Assembly: GCA_025357355.1 (NCBI GenBank)
Contig: JANXPK010000719.1
Span: 1-8,822 of the forward strand
DNA length: 8,822 nt
Reading direction: 5' to 3'
Origin: Rhodobacterales bacterium
Lineage (GTDB): Bacteria > Pseudomonadota > Alphaproteobacteria > Rhodobacterales > Rhodobacteraceae
Shown here piece by piece: positions 1 to 6,371 of this stretch. The position numbers and the translations under genes were made by a program. The notes under the pieces were generated by a model. It saw only the letters and a list, made by a program, of their open reading frames with translations. It made no database searches and was not told the DNA's origin. Positions within the stretch are counted from its first letter, which is position 1, and each line of letters begins with the position of its first letter.

Positions 1-1
1 G

Positions 2-1978
2 CGCATTCTGATTGTGCCGCAAAAAGGCGATCCGGCGCTCGGGGCGGGCAACCGGATTCTGGCGCGGCTGAGCAAAGTTGGCGGACAAGACCACGATTAC
101 GAGGCGCGGCTGATCCGGGCGCTTGGGATCAACCCCCTGAAAGTGTTGGGGATATTTCGGTCGAATGCCGAGGGTGGACGGGTCTTGCCAATCGACAAGG
201 GGTCGGACAAGGAATGGCGGGTCAGCCGCGACTTCACCGGCGGCGCCAAGGACGGCGAACTGGTCGAGGGCGAACTGGTCGGCAAGCGTATGGTTGGTCT
301 GCCGCAAGCACGGATCACGGCCCGGCTGGGTGACCCCTCCGGCGCACGCGCAGTCAGCCTGATCGCCATTCATCAACACGGCATTCCTGATCAATTCCCC
401 GACGCGGTGATCGCCGAGGCCGACAAGGGTGTCGTCGCCCCACTGGGCAAACGCGAGGATCTGCGCCGACTGGACCTGGTAACCATCGACCCGATTGACG
501 CCCGTGACCGTGACGATGCGGTTTATGCAGAGGCTGAAACCGACCCCAGAAACGCGGGCGGCCATGTCATCTGGGTCGCCATTGCCGACGTCGCACATTA
601 CGTCACACCCAATTCGGCACTTGACCGCGAGGCCCGTAAACGCGGCAATTCGACCTATTTCCCCGATCGCGTGGTACCGATGCTTCCCGATATCCTGTCG
701 GGCGATCTGTGTTCCCTGCACCAACACGTCGACCGGGCCTGTCTTGCCGTTCGCATGGTCATCGACGCCCATGGCCGCAAGTTGAGCCACCGCTTCACCC
801 GTGGGCTGATGCGGTCACGCGCCTCGCTGAACTACGGCCAAGTTCAAATGGCGATGGATGGGGTGCAGGATGAGGTAACAACACCATTGATGGTAGGGGT
901 GATTCGCCCGCTCTATGCCGCCTATGAGGCGCTGAAGCAGGCGCGGGCGCTGCGGCAGCCGCTGGACCTTGACTTGCCCGAACGCAAGATCGCGATTGAC
1001 GAGGCTGGCCGCGTCACCTCGGTTGCTTTTGCGGAACGGTTCGAGGCACATCGGTTGATCGAGGAATTCATGATCCTTGCCAATGTGGCGGCAGCGGAAG
1101 AGCTGGTTCGACTGAAGCAACCGCTGCTGTTCCGGGTGCATGAAGAGCCGAGCCCCGAAAAGCTGGACGCACTGCGAGAGGTGGCGGAGGCGTCAGGGTT
1201 CGTGCTGGCCAAGGGGCAGGTGTTGCAGACTGCACATCTGAACAGGCTGCTGGCGCAGGCCGAGGGCGGCGAATTTGACCAGCTGCTGAACATCTCGACC
1301 CTCCGGGCGATGACCCAGGCCTATTACAGCGCGCAGAACTTCGGGCATTTCGGATTGGCGTTGCAGAACTACGCCCATTTCACCTCGCCCATCCGGCGCT
1401 ATTCCGACCTGATTGTGCACCGCGGGCTGATTGCGGCGCATGGCTGGGGTGGCGATGGCCCGATCAAGGATGGACTGTCGGCCTGGGATGTCGAGAATCT
1501 GGACGAGACCGCCAAACTGATCTCGGAAAGTGAACGACGGTCGATGATGGCCGAACGCGACACGACGGACCGGTATCTGGCCGCCTATCTGTCCGAACGG
1601 GTAGGGGCAGAGTTCACCGGGCGAATATCGGGGGTGCAGCGGTTCGGGCTGTTCGTAAAGCTGGATGAGACGGGCGCAGATGGGCTGGTTCCGATCCGGT
1701 CGGTCGGGCGAGAGTATTTTCACTATGACGCCGATAGCCAGACCTTGAAAGGGTCGGACACCGGGCAGGTCATCGGGATCGGGCACAAAGTGACGGTCAG
1801 GCTGGCCGAAGCGGTGCCGGTGACGGGGGGGCTGACACTGGAGTTGTTGACGCTGGAGGACCGCGCAGTGCCTGCGGGACGCTCTGGGCGGCCGGGGCAC
1901 TATCAACCTCGCAAGCCCGGCAAGGCGGCCGCGAAGGACGTGAAACTGAAACGTAAATTTACCCGCAAGCGGCGCTGA
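2..1978 (+). CDS. rnr: Ribonuclease R, 5'-truncated by window edge
   Basis: RNase R is a processive 3'-to-5' exoribonuclease that degrades structured RNA and takes part in rRNA and tmRNA-linked RNA quality control in the cytoplasm. The frame is open from base 2, so the gene starts before the window. The GTG at 14 is an internal valine, and the N-terminal winged-helix region (roughly the first 90-100 residues by family length) is missing. Counting from that valine, a cold-shock-type OB fold comes first. The RNB catalytic domain then has a metal-binding block TIDPIDARDRDDA (residues 157-169; Asp159, Asp162, Asp165, Asp167 and Asp168 visible). The RNase II/R signature YAHFTSPIRRYSD lies at 453-465. 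An S1 RNA-binding domain spans about 530-600, and a lysine/arginine-rich tail typical of RNase R rather than RNase II ends the protein. No frameshift or missing catalytic residue is seen in the visible part. Confidence 0.96.
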   Translation, partial: RILIVPQKGDPALGAGNRILARLSKVGGQDHDYEARLIRALGINPLKVLGIFRSNAEGGRVLPIDKGSDKEWRVSRDFTGGAKDGELVEGELVGKRMVGLPQARITARLGDPSGARAVSLIAIHQHGIPDQFPDAVIAEADKGVVAPLGKREDLRRLDLVTIDPIDARDRDDAVYAEAETDPRNAGGHVIWVAIADVAHYVTPNSALDREARKRGNSTYFPDRVVPMLPDILSGDLCSLHQHVDRACLAVRMVIDAHGRKLSHRFTRGLMRSRASLNYGQVQMAMDGVQDEVTTPLMVGVIRPLYAAYEALKQARALRQPLDLDLPERKIAIDEAGRVTSVAFAERFEAHRLIEEFMILANVAAAEELVRLKQPLLFRVHEEPSPEKLDALREVAEASGFVLAKGQVLQTAHLNRLLAQAEGGEFDQLLNISTLRAMTQAYYSAQNFGHFGLALQNYAHFTSPIRRYSDLIVHRGLIAAHGWGGDGPIKDGLSAWDVENLDETAKLISESERRSMMAERDTTDRYLAAYLSERVGAEFTGRISGVQRFGLFVKLDETGADGLVPIRSVGREYFHYDADSQTLKGSDTGQVIGIGHKVTVRLAEAVPVTGGLTLELLTLEDRAVPAGRSGRPGHYQPRKPGKAAAKDVKLKRKFTRKRR

Positions 1979-1995
1979 AATCAGCCAATTGTGAC

Positions 1996-2023
1996 TTGTC
2001 AACGCCTGGCGCGGCGGTATAGC
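1996..2023 (+). promoter_or_regulatory. Candidate sigma70-type promoter after rnr
   Basis: A -35-like TTGTCA (1996-2001) and a -10-like TATAGC (2018-2023) are separated by 16 bases, just after the rnr stop. It would start transcription near 2030 and serve the membrane-protein gene at 2174, leaving a leader of about 140 bases. This is pattern matching only. Five of six -35 bases and four of six -10 bases fit the consensus. Confidence 0.45.
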
Positions 2024-2029
2024 ACGACC

Positions 2030-2173
2030 TTGCGGGCCGGTGAGTCCGCACAACCAAGGACCAGACACTCATGTCACCCCACAGTCGATTGACCGTGCCG
2101 TCCGGGCAGAGCTGAGCGGGTCCCCGTGACCCTTGCGCGGCTCGCCTCGGCGGCCGGTCGCAAGGAGTACAAA
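2030..2173 (+). promoter_or_regulatory. Long GC-rich structured leader of the iron-permease-family gene
   Basis: The stretch between the candidate promoter and the start codon at 2174 can form several hairpins. GGGTC (2118-2122) pairs with GACCC (2128-2132). TTGCG (2133-2137) followed by CGGC (2138-2141) pairs with GCCG (2153-2156) and CGCAA (2159-2163). The last stem includes the first two bases of the AAGGAG ribosome binding site (2162-2167), so folding could limit translation. The leader also contains a 14-codon reading frame (ATG 2071 to TGA 2115; MSPHSRLTVPSGQS) with AAGGA at 2056-2060 upstream, which may be a leader peptide or chance. It matches no riboswitch family that I recognise. 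Folding is judged by eye. Confidence 0.3.
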
Positions 2174-2500
2174 ATGAAATACTACATCAAGAACCGCTTC
2201 GAGATTCTGGCTGAGTGGATCTCTGTGGCGATGGGCCATCCCGCAGCTTTTCTGACCGCCTGCGCTGTGGTGACGCTTTGGGGCGCCAGCGGGCCGTTGT
2301 TCGGCTTTTCGGACACCTGGCAACTGGTGATCAACACCGGCACCACGATCGCAACCTTTCTGATGGTGTTCCTGCTGCAAAACACAGGCAACCGGACGAT
2401 CGACGAATTGCAGGATCACCTGCGCCGGCTGGAACGGCAGAACGCCGAAATTTTGGCGCTGCTTCGCGCACCGCACGGCGAGATCCGGCGCGCAGCCTAA
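2174..2500 (+). CDS. Low-affinity iron permease family small membrane protein
   Basis: This 108-residue inner-membrane protein belongs to the bacterial 'low affinity iron permease' family (Pfam Iron_permease, named after yeast Fet4). Iron transport by the short bacterial members is not well established. A soluble basic N-terminus (1-20) precedes two membrane helices (about 24-40 and 51-68). These are joined by the family-typical stretch SGPLFGFSDTWQLVINTGTT (39-58), followed by FLMVFLLQNTGNR (62-74). An amphipathic, probably coiled-coil segment (76-98) lies at the C-terminus. The ATG at 2174 is chosen because AAGGAG lies six bases before it. An in-frame GTG at 2126 would add 16 residues unlike the family and has no such site. 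It is 62 bases before the lytic transglycosylase gene and could be cotranscribed with it. Family assignment is strong; function is uncertain. Confidence 0.85.
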   Translation: MKYYIKNRFEILAEWISVAMGHPAAFLTACAVVTLWGASGPLFGFSDTWQLVINTGTTIATFLMVFLLQNTGNRTIDELQDHLRRLERQNAEILALLRAPHGEIRRAA

Positions 2501-2510
2501 CGCTCATCAT

Positions 2511-2544
2511 CTCCCGAGCCGTTGCGACTTGTGCGGCTCGGGGG
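2511..2544 (+). repeat. 11-bp inverted repeat between two genes
   Basis: The arm at 2511-2521 (CTCCCGAGCCG) pairs with 2534-2544 (CGGCTCGGGGG) over a 12-base loop, with one G-T wobble. It fills most of the 62-base gap between the iron-permease-family gene and the transglycosylase gene. No T-tract follows, so it is not a canonical intrinsic terminator. Its right arm ends with the only purine-rich, SD-like stretch before the ATG at 2563, so it could be an RNA-processing or attenuating stem or could mask ribosome entry. The role is inferred. Confidence 0.6.
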
Positions 2545-2562
2545 CATCGGCCAAACTGTGCC

Positions 2563-3849
2563 ATGGCTCATGAAATCAAGGTTGGTTTTGCGGCGATCGT
2601 GCTGGCGTGCAGCGTGCATCTGGCCACGGCGCAAGCCACGGGTCGCGCTGGATCCGGCCCGGCGCAGGAGGTTGCGGTGGCGGACAGTGTGGATTTGGCC
2701 AGCGAAGCGGGCTTGCAGGCCTGGATCAGGGATTTTCGCCCGCGCGCGCTGGCGGCCGGGATCACTGCAGCCACGTTTGATGCGGTGATGCCAGGCGTGC
2801 AGTTCCGCCCTGACGTGGTGGAACGTGACCAAAGGCAGGACGAGTTCACCAAGACAATCTGGGACTACCTTGACCGCGCAGCCTCGGCCGACCGGATTGC
2901 GGCGGGACAGGCGGCGCTGGTGAAATATCGTGCGGTTTTGGACCGGATCGAGGCGAACTATCATGTGGACCGCCACGTGGTGCTGGCAATCTGGGGGCTG
3001 GAAAGTTCCTTTGGCGCGGTTCGGGGCAATATTCCGGTTCTCGACGCCCTGGCGACACTTTCTTACGACGCCCGGCGCGGCGAGTATTTCGAGGGCGAGT
3101 TGATTGCGGCACTGCAGATCGTGCAGTCGGGCAAGGTGCGTCCAGACCAATTCGTGGGGTCCTGGGCCGGGGCGTCGGGGCACACGCAGTTCATGCCGTC
3201 ATCAGTGCTGGCAACGGCCGTCGATTTTGACGGCAATGGCAAACCCGACCTGTGGTCGGATGACCCGTCCGATGCTCTGGCGTCGACTGCGGCCTATCTC
3301 GCCAAAGCGGGCTGGCAAATGGGGCTGCCGTGGGGGCGTGAGGTCAGGCTGCCCGCGGGTTTTGACGTCGCTTTGGCGGGGAGCCGGACACAAAAGCCGA
3401 TGAGTGCCTGGGCTGCGATGGGGATCACGCTGGCGAATGGCGGGGCGCTGCCGCAGCAGGGTTGGTCGGCCCTGTTGTTGCCCGCCGGGGTGCGCGGGCC
3501 GGCCTTTCTGGTGACAGACAATTTCGCGGCGATCGAGGCGTACAACAAGGCGGATGCCTATGTGATTGCGGTGGGGTATCTGGCGGACCGGATTGCTGGC
3601 GGGCCGCCCATAATGGCCGCCTGGCCGCGGGATTTGCGGGTGCTGACGCTTGGAGAGCGGCAAGAGACGCAGACGCGGTTGACGGCCGAGGGCCTGTATT
3701 CGGGTGAAGCGGACGGCAAGGTTGGGCCACTGACACTGGGCGCGATCAAGGCGTTTCAGAAGGCGGCGGGGATAGCGCCGGACGGCTACGCCTCACTCGA
3801 CGTTCTCGCAGCGCTGCGGGTTAGGCAGGGAGTTGAAGATCGTCGGTAA
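2563..3849 (+). CDS. MltB-type lytic murein transglycosylase with peptidoglycan-binding domain
   Basis: This 428-residue periplasmic enzyme should cleave the MurNAc-GlcNAc bond of peptidoglycan non-hydrolytically, leaving 1,6-anhydro-MurNAc ends. The N-terminus (1-25) reads as an export signal: a hydrophobic stretch, then ATAQA. Cys16 after VLA could be a poor lipobox, so anchoring is unclear. The MltB/Slt35-type catalytic domain (SLT_2) runs from about 46 to 345. Catalytic Glu147 lies in WGLESSFG, and GASGHTQFMPSS is the family's substrate-site motif. DFDGNGKPDLW (221-231) resembles the EF-hand-like calcium loop of E. coli Slt35. A peptidoglycan-binding domain of the PG_binding_1 type fills about 356-420. 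The ATG at 2563 is chosen because it begins the signal peptide. The frame stays open far upstream, but that extension overlaps the preceding gene and does not resemble a protein. The SD is weak (a G-run about 19 bases upstream). Exact subfamily is not assigned. Confidence 0.92.
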   Translation: MAHEIKVGFAAIVLACSVHLATAQATGRAGSGPAQEVAVADSVDLASEAGLQAWIRDFRPRALAAGITAATFDAVMPGVQFRPDVVERDQRQDEFTKTIWDYLDRAASADRIAAGQAALVKYRAVLDRIEANYHVDRHVVLAIWGLESSFGAVRGNIPVLDALATLSYDARRGEYFEGELIAALQIVQSGKVRPDQFVGSWAGASGHTQFMPSSVLATAVDFDGNGKPDLWSDDPSDALASTAAYLAKAGWQMGLPWGREVRLPAGFDVALAGSRTQKPMSAWAAMGITLANGGALPQQGWSALLLPAGVRGPAFLVTDNFAAIEAYNKADAYVIAVGYLADRIAGGPPIMAAWPRDLRVLTLGERQETQTRLTAEGLYSGEADGKVGPLTLGAIKAFQKAAGIAPDGYASLDVLAALRVRQGVEDRR

Positions 3850-3876
3850 AGGACGTTTGACAGGGCGTTTTGTCCG

Positions 3877-3905
3877 GTAAGGTGCGCAATGAATGCGCAC
3901 CCTAC
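3877..3905. terminator. Hairpin between convergent genes; terminator or REP-like repeat
   Basis: GGTGCGCA (3881-3888) and TGCGCACC (3894-3901) form a perfect 8-bp stem over a 5-base loop. After one mismatch, GTA (3877-3879) and TAC (3903-3905) extend it. It lies between the transglycosylase stop (3849) and the aminotransferase stop (3910), so it can end transcription from both sides. Neither strand has a clear T-tract. The sequence resembles short palindromic intergenic repeats that I recall from Rhodobacteraceae genomes, but only one copy is in this window. Confidence 0.6.
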
Positions 3906-3909
3906 GGGA

Positions 3910-5088
3910 TCAGCCCTCGACTGCGGCAATGGCGGCAGCGAGGATTGCCACGGTGCGGGCGTTCAGACCGGCGATATTGATGCGGCTGTCACCCACCATG
4001 TAGATGCCGTGTCGGTTGCGCAACGCCATAACTTGCGACTCGGTCAAGCCCAGGCGGCTGAACATCCCGCGGTGACGGGCGATGAAATCGTAACGGTCCG
4101 AATTGGTGGCGCGGCGAAGCTCATCGGCCAGAGACTGACGCAGGGTCAGCATGTTCTGCCGCACCTCCTCCAGTTCGGCCTTCCAGTCGGCCGTCAGGGC
4201 GGCGTCCTGCAGGATCATTGTCACCAGACGGGCGCCGTGGTCTGGCGGGAAAGAATAGTTCTGCCGGTTCAGGAAGTTGAGGTTGCCTTGGGTGATTGCC
4301 TTGCGAGCGGGGTCGCCCAGGGCGATCAGAAGGCCAGTACGTTCGCGGTAGATGCCGAAATTCTTGGAGCAGGAGGCGGCGATCAGCACCTCGGGGAAGC
4401 TGCTTGCGATCAGGCGGGTGGCGGCGGCGTCCTCGTCAAGACCGTCGCCAAAGCCTTGATAAGCGAGATCGACCAACGGCACCGCCCGGCGGGATTTCAG
4501 CAGAGGTACAAGCTGCGCCCATTGGGACGTATCGAGATTGGCGCCAGTGGGGTTGTGGCAGCAGCCATGCAAGAGGACGACATCGCCAGGCTGAACCTTT
4601 GCCAGATCATCCATGAGGCCAGCAAAGTCGACGCCGCAACTGGCGGGGTCGAAATAGCGGTATTCGGCCATCTTCATGCCGAGATATTTGATGATAGAAG
4701 GATGGTTTGGCCAGGTTGGGTTCGACAGCCAGATCGTGGCAGCGGGCGAGGCAAGTTTGATCAGTTCCAGCGCCTGGCGGATGGCACCCGTGCCGCCTGG
4801 AGTGGCGACGGCGGCGGCGCGGTTGGCACATCCCGCGCCCAAGATCATGGCGATTAGGGCGTCGGCGAAACCGGGATCACCGGCAAGTGTGGTATAAGTC
4901 TTTGTTTTCTCTGCCTCCCACAGCTTTTTCTCGGCAGCTTTCACCGCGCGCATGATCGGGGTCAGGCCAGAGGCATCCTTGTAAACGCCGACGCCAAGGT
5001 CGATCTTTTGCGGGCGCGGGTCGTCGCGGTAAAGCGCGATGAGTTCCAGGATCTTGTCCTGCAGTTGTGGGGAAAGGGTCTCTAGCAT
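3910..5088 (-). CDS. Aspartate/aromatic amino acid aminotransferase (class I)
   Basis: This 392-residue cytoplasmic PLP enzyme belongs to the AspC/TyrB branch of class I aminotransferases. It transfers amino groups between aspartate or aromatic amino acids and 2-oxoglutarate. By comparison with E. coli AspC, Lys242 in SCSKNFG is the PLP Schiff-base lysine (Lys258). Asn179, Asp207 and Tyr210 match the cofactor-binding Asn194, Asp222 and Tyr225. Trp126 stacks on PLP. Arg369 binds the alpha-carboxylate. Arg275 in RQNYS matches Arg292, which accepts dicarboxylates. Both arginines being present supports a dual dicarboxylate/aromatic specificity, which sequence alone cannot resolve. ATG 5088 is preceded by AAGGA with a 6-base spacer, and that SD lies inside the end of sseA. 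Only three bases separate the sseA stop from this start, so the pair is almost certainly one operon and probably translationally coupled. Confidence 0.93.
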   Translation of the reverse strand: MLETLSPQLQDKILELIALYRDDPRPQKIDLGVGVYKDASGLTPIMRAVKAAEKKLWEAEKTKTYTTLAGDPGFADALIAMILGAGCANRAAAVATPGGTGAIRQALELIKLASPAATIWLSNPTWPNHPSIIKYLGMKMAEYRYFDPASCGVDFAGLMDDLAKVQPGDVVLLHGCCHNPTGANLDTSQWAQLVPLLKSRRAVPLVDLAYQGFGDGLDEDAAATRLIASSFPEVLIAASCSKNFGIYRERTGLLIALGDPARKAITQGNLNFLNRQNYSFPPDHGARLVTMILQDAALTADWKAELEEVRQNMLTLRQSLADELRRATNSDRYDFIARHRGMFSRLGLTESQVMALRNRHGIYMVGDSRINIAGLNARTVAILAAAIAAVEG

Positions 5089-5091
5089 GGT

Positions 5092-5946
5092 CTATCCTTG
5101 GGCGGCTGGCCCGGTTTCGATGGGCAGGTCGGGGCGGGCGCCCCATTCGGCCCAAGAGCCGTCGTAAAGCGCGTGGTCGCGGTGGCCAAGACTTTCGAGT
5201 GCCAAGCTGAGGACGGCGGCGGTGACGCCCGAGCCGCAGGTGGTGATGGCGGGTTTTGTGAGGTCTACCCCGGCGGCGGTGAAGACGGTGCGCAGGGCGG
5301 CGGGGGATTTCATGGTGCCATCGGGGTTCAGCACGTCGGTGAATGGGACGTTTCGCGCCCCGGGTATGTGACCACCACGCAGGCCGGGGCGGGGTTCAGG
5401 CGCCTCGCCGCGAAAGCGGGCGGCGGAGCGGGCGTCGATGATGGTGGCGGTGGTGTTGGCGGCAACTTCGGCGGCGGATTTGACCAGATGGGGTTGTGGC
5501 AGCACCATGAGGTGATGATTGCGCGGGACGGGGCGCTTGTCGTCAAGCGGCCTCCCCTCTGCCCGCCATTTGGGCAGGCCGCCGTCGAGCACGGCGATGT
5601 CGGTCAGGCCCATCAAGCGGAAGGTCCACCAGACGCGGGCGGCCGAAAATATCCCAGTGTTATCATAGACTACGACCTGATGACCGTCGCCGATACCAAG
5701 CCCGCGCAGGCGGGAGGCAAATTTCTCGGGCGAGGGCGCCATGTGGGGCAGGTCGGTGCTGAGGTCGGCAATCTCGTCTATGTCGAAGAAGCCTGCACCC
5801 GGGATATGGGCGGCGGCGTATTCGGCCTTGGCATCGCGATTCTGGGCGGGCAGGTACCACGACGCGTCAAGGACCCGCAGGTCAGAGTCGGACAGATGAG
5901 CGGCCAGCCATTGGGTGGAGACAAGCGTTTTGGGGTCATCCGGCAT
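5092..5946 (-). CDS. sseA: 3-mercaptopyruvate sulfurtransferase (rhodanese family)
   Basis: SseA-type enzymes take sulfur from 3-mercaptopyruvate onto an active-site cysteine as persulfide, release pyruvate, and pass the sulfur to thiols, thioredoxin or cyanide. The 284-residue protein has two tandem rhodanese domains: an inactive N-terminal one (about 8-130, with LDASWYLP and AAHIPGAGFFDIDEI) and a catalytic C-terminal one (about 165-280). The latter contains GHIPGARNVPF and the active-site loop CGSGVTA (Cys237-Ala243). CGSGVTA is the mercaptopyruvate-specific form; thiosulfate rhodaneses usually have CRxGxR/T. ATG 5946 is chosen for its AGGAG (5957-5961, 10-base spacer) and because MPDDPKTLVST is where related proteins begin. 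An in-frame GTG at 5991 would add 15 unrelated residues. It is first in a two-gene operon with the aminotransferase. Confidence 0.93.
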   Translation of the reverse strand: MPDDPKTLVSTQWLAAHLSDSDLRVLDASWYLPAQNRDAKAEYAAAHIPGAGFFDIDEIADLSTDLPHMAPSPEKFASRLRGLGIGDGHQVVVYDNTGIFSAARVWWTFRLMGLTDIAVLDGGLPKWRAEGRPLDDKRPVPRNHHLMVLPQPHLVKSAAEVAANTTATIIDARSAARFRGEAPEPRPGLRGGHIPGARNVPFTDVLNPDGTMKSPAALRTVFTAAGVDLTKPAITTCGSGVTAAVLSLALESLGHRDHALYDGSWAEWGARPDLPIETGPAAQG

Positions 5947-6162
5947 GGGACCGACACTCCTGACAGGGAACGCTTTGCAGTATCGCCTCACGCCCGTGGA
6001 GACAAGGGCGGGCCAAGAGCATTGCGTTTGATCGCGTCCGCTTTGCCCTTGGCACGTGTCGCACTTTCGCGAGCGCGTCCGGGCGAGAGTGGGGGATTGA
6101 CTGTTCGGCCCGGCGCCGGATTCGGCATCGGCCGTGTGAGGTCAAGCCCTTGAGTTCGCATT

Positions 6163-6181
6163 GTTAATTGACCTGATTAAC
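6163..6181. promoter_or_regulatory. 19-bp palindrome, operator-like
   Basis: GTTAAT (6163-6168) and ATTAAC (6176-6181) are perfect inverted half-sites around a 7-base centre. This spacing suits a dimeric helix-turn-helix regulator. It lies about 220 bases upstream of the sseA start. The contained TTAA pair is 9 bases apart, not the 7 of a canonical CtrA site. Regulator unknown. Confidence 0.45.
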
Positions 6182-6191
6182 GGAAGATGAA

Positions 6192-6235
6192 CGACCTACA
6201 ATCCACCTACATTCGGCCTACAATGCCACTACACA
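6192..6235. repeat. Tandem 11-bp direct repeats, three good copies and one degenerate
   Basis: The units are CGACCTACAAT (6192-6202), CCACCTACATT (6203-6213), CGGCCTACAAT (6214-6224) and the weaker GCCACTACACA (6225-6235). The core CCTACAWT recurs every 11 bases, close to one helical turn, so the cores present on the same face of the DNA. The array starts 10 bases after the end of the 19-bp palindrome, in the AT-rich island upstream of sseA. A cooperative protein-binding array is the obvious reading, but no regulator is identified. Confidence 0.7.
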
Positions 6236-6324
6236 AAATACGAAGTTGATGGCCCCCAACTTGCATTAACCATAAAGCGGCGAATCGGCGGCGAGGGCCG
6301 GGCAAGGATCGGCCAGGATAAGCG

Positions 6325-6345
6325 TCCGTCGGCTCAGCCTACGGA
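6325..6345 (-). terminator. Weak candidate terminator hairpin after smpB
   Basis: TCCGT (6325-6329) with ACGGA (6341-6345), and GGC (6331-6333) with GCC (6337-6339), form an 8-bp stem with one mismatch and a 3-base loop. It lies 27 bases beyond the smpB stop. No T-tract follows on the minus strand, so the assignment rests on position and stem only. Confidence 0.3.
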
Positions 6346-6371
6346 TTTCACACGGTCGTCCGAAGCATGCT

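Larger units (their letters stand above)
5947..6371. other. 425-base spacer upstream of sseA, downstream of smpB
   Basis: No credible coding frame fits here. The sseA-proximal part (5947-6155) is GC-rich. It can form a stem from CGGCC (6106-6110) with GGCCG (6130-6134), enclosing GCCG/CGGC (6115-6118 with 6123-6126). On the minus strand TTGACC (6145-6140) is a possible -35 for the sseA operon, but I find no good -10 for it. The middle (about 6155-6280) is a distinct AT-rich island with a palindrome and direct repeats, listed separately. A TTAACCAT octamer at about 6264-6271 matches the CtrA half-site consensus. The smpB-proximal part returns to high GC. I looked for the permuted alphaproteobacterial tmRNA (ssrA) next to smpB and saw no tag sequence or acceptor arm. 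Confidence 0.6.

Noticed and set aside
1193..2068. Long minus-strand reading frame (291 codons) opposite rnr
   Set aside because: It mirrors the conserved RNase R coding frame, has no family features, and is the usual antisense by-product of high-GC codon use.
2215..2562. N-terminal extension of the transglycosylase back to the ATG at 2215
   Set aside because: It would run through the iron-permease-family gene in another frame and place the signal peptide mid-protein.
5947..5991. Upstream GTG start for sseA at 5991
   Set aside because: The added 15 residues are unlike the family, and AGGAG is correctly placed for ATG 5946.
5098..6153. Long plus-strand reading frame (351 codons) opposite sseA
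   Set aside because: The minus strand encodes a full rhodanese-family protein with its active-site motif. The plus frame is glycine-rich antisense with no SD or domain. The frames at 3889-4857 and 7172-8125 fail the same way.
6164..6180. Canonical CtrA site in the sseA spacer
   Set aside because: The two TTAA boxes are nine bases apart instead of seven; the element fits better as a GTTAAT-N7-ATTAAC palindrome.
5947..6371. Permuted tmRNA (ssrA) next to smpB
   Set aside because: No ANDN-type tag frame, tRNA-like acceptor arm or CCA-adjacent structure could be recognised on either strand.
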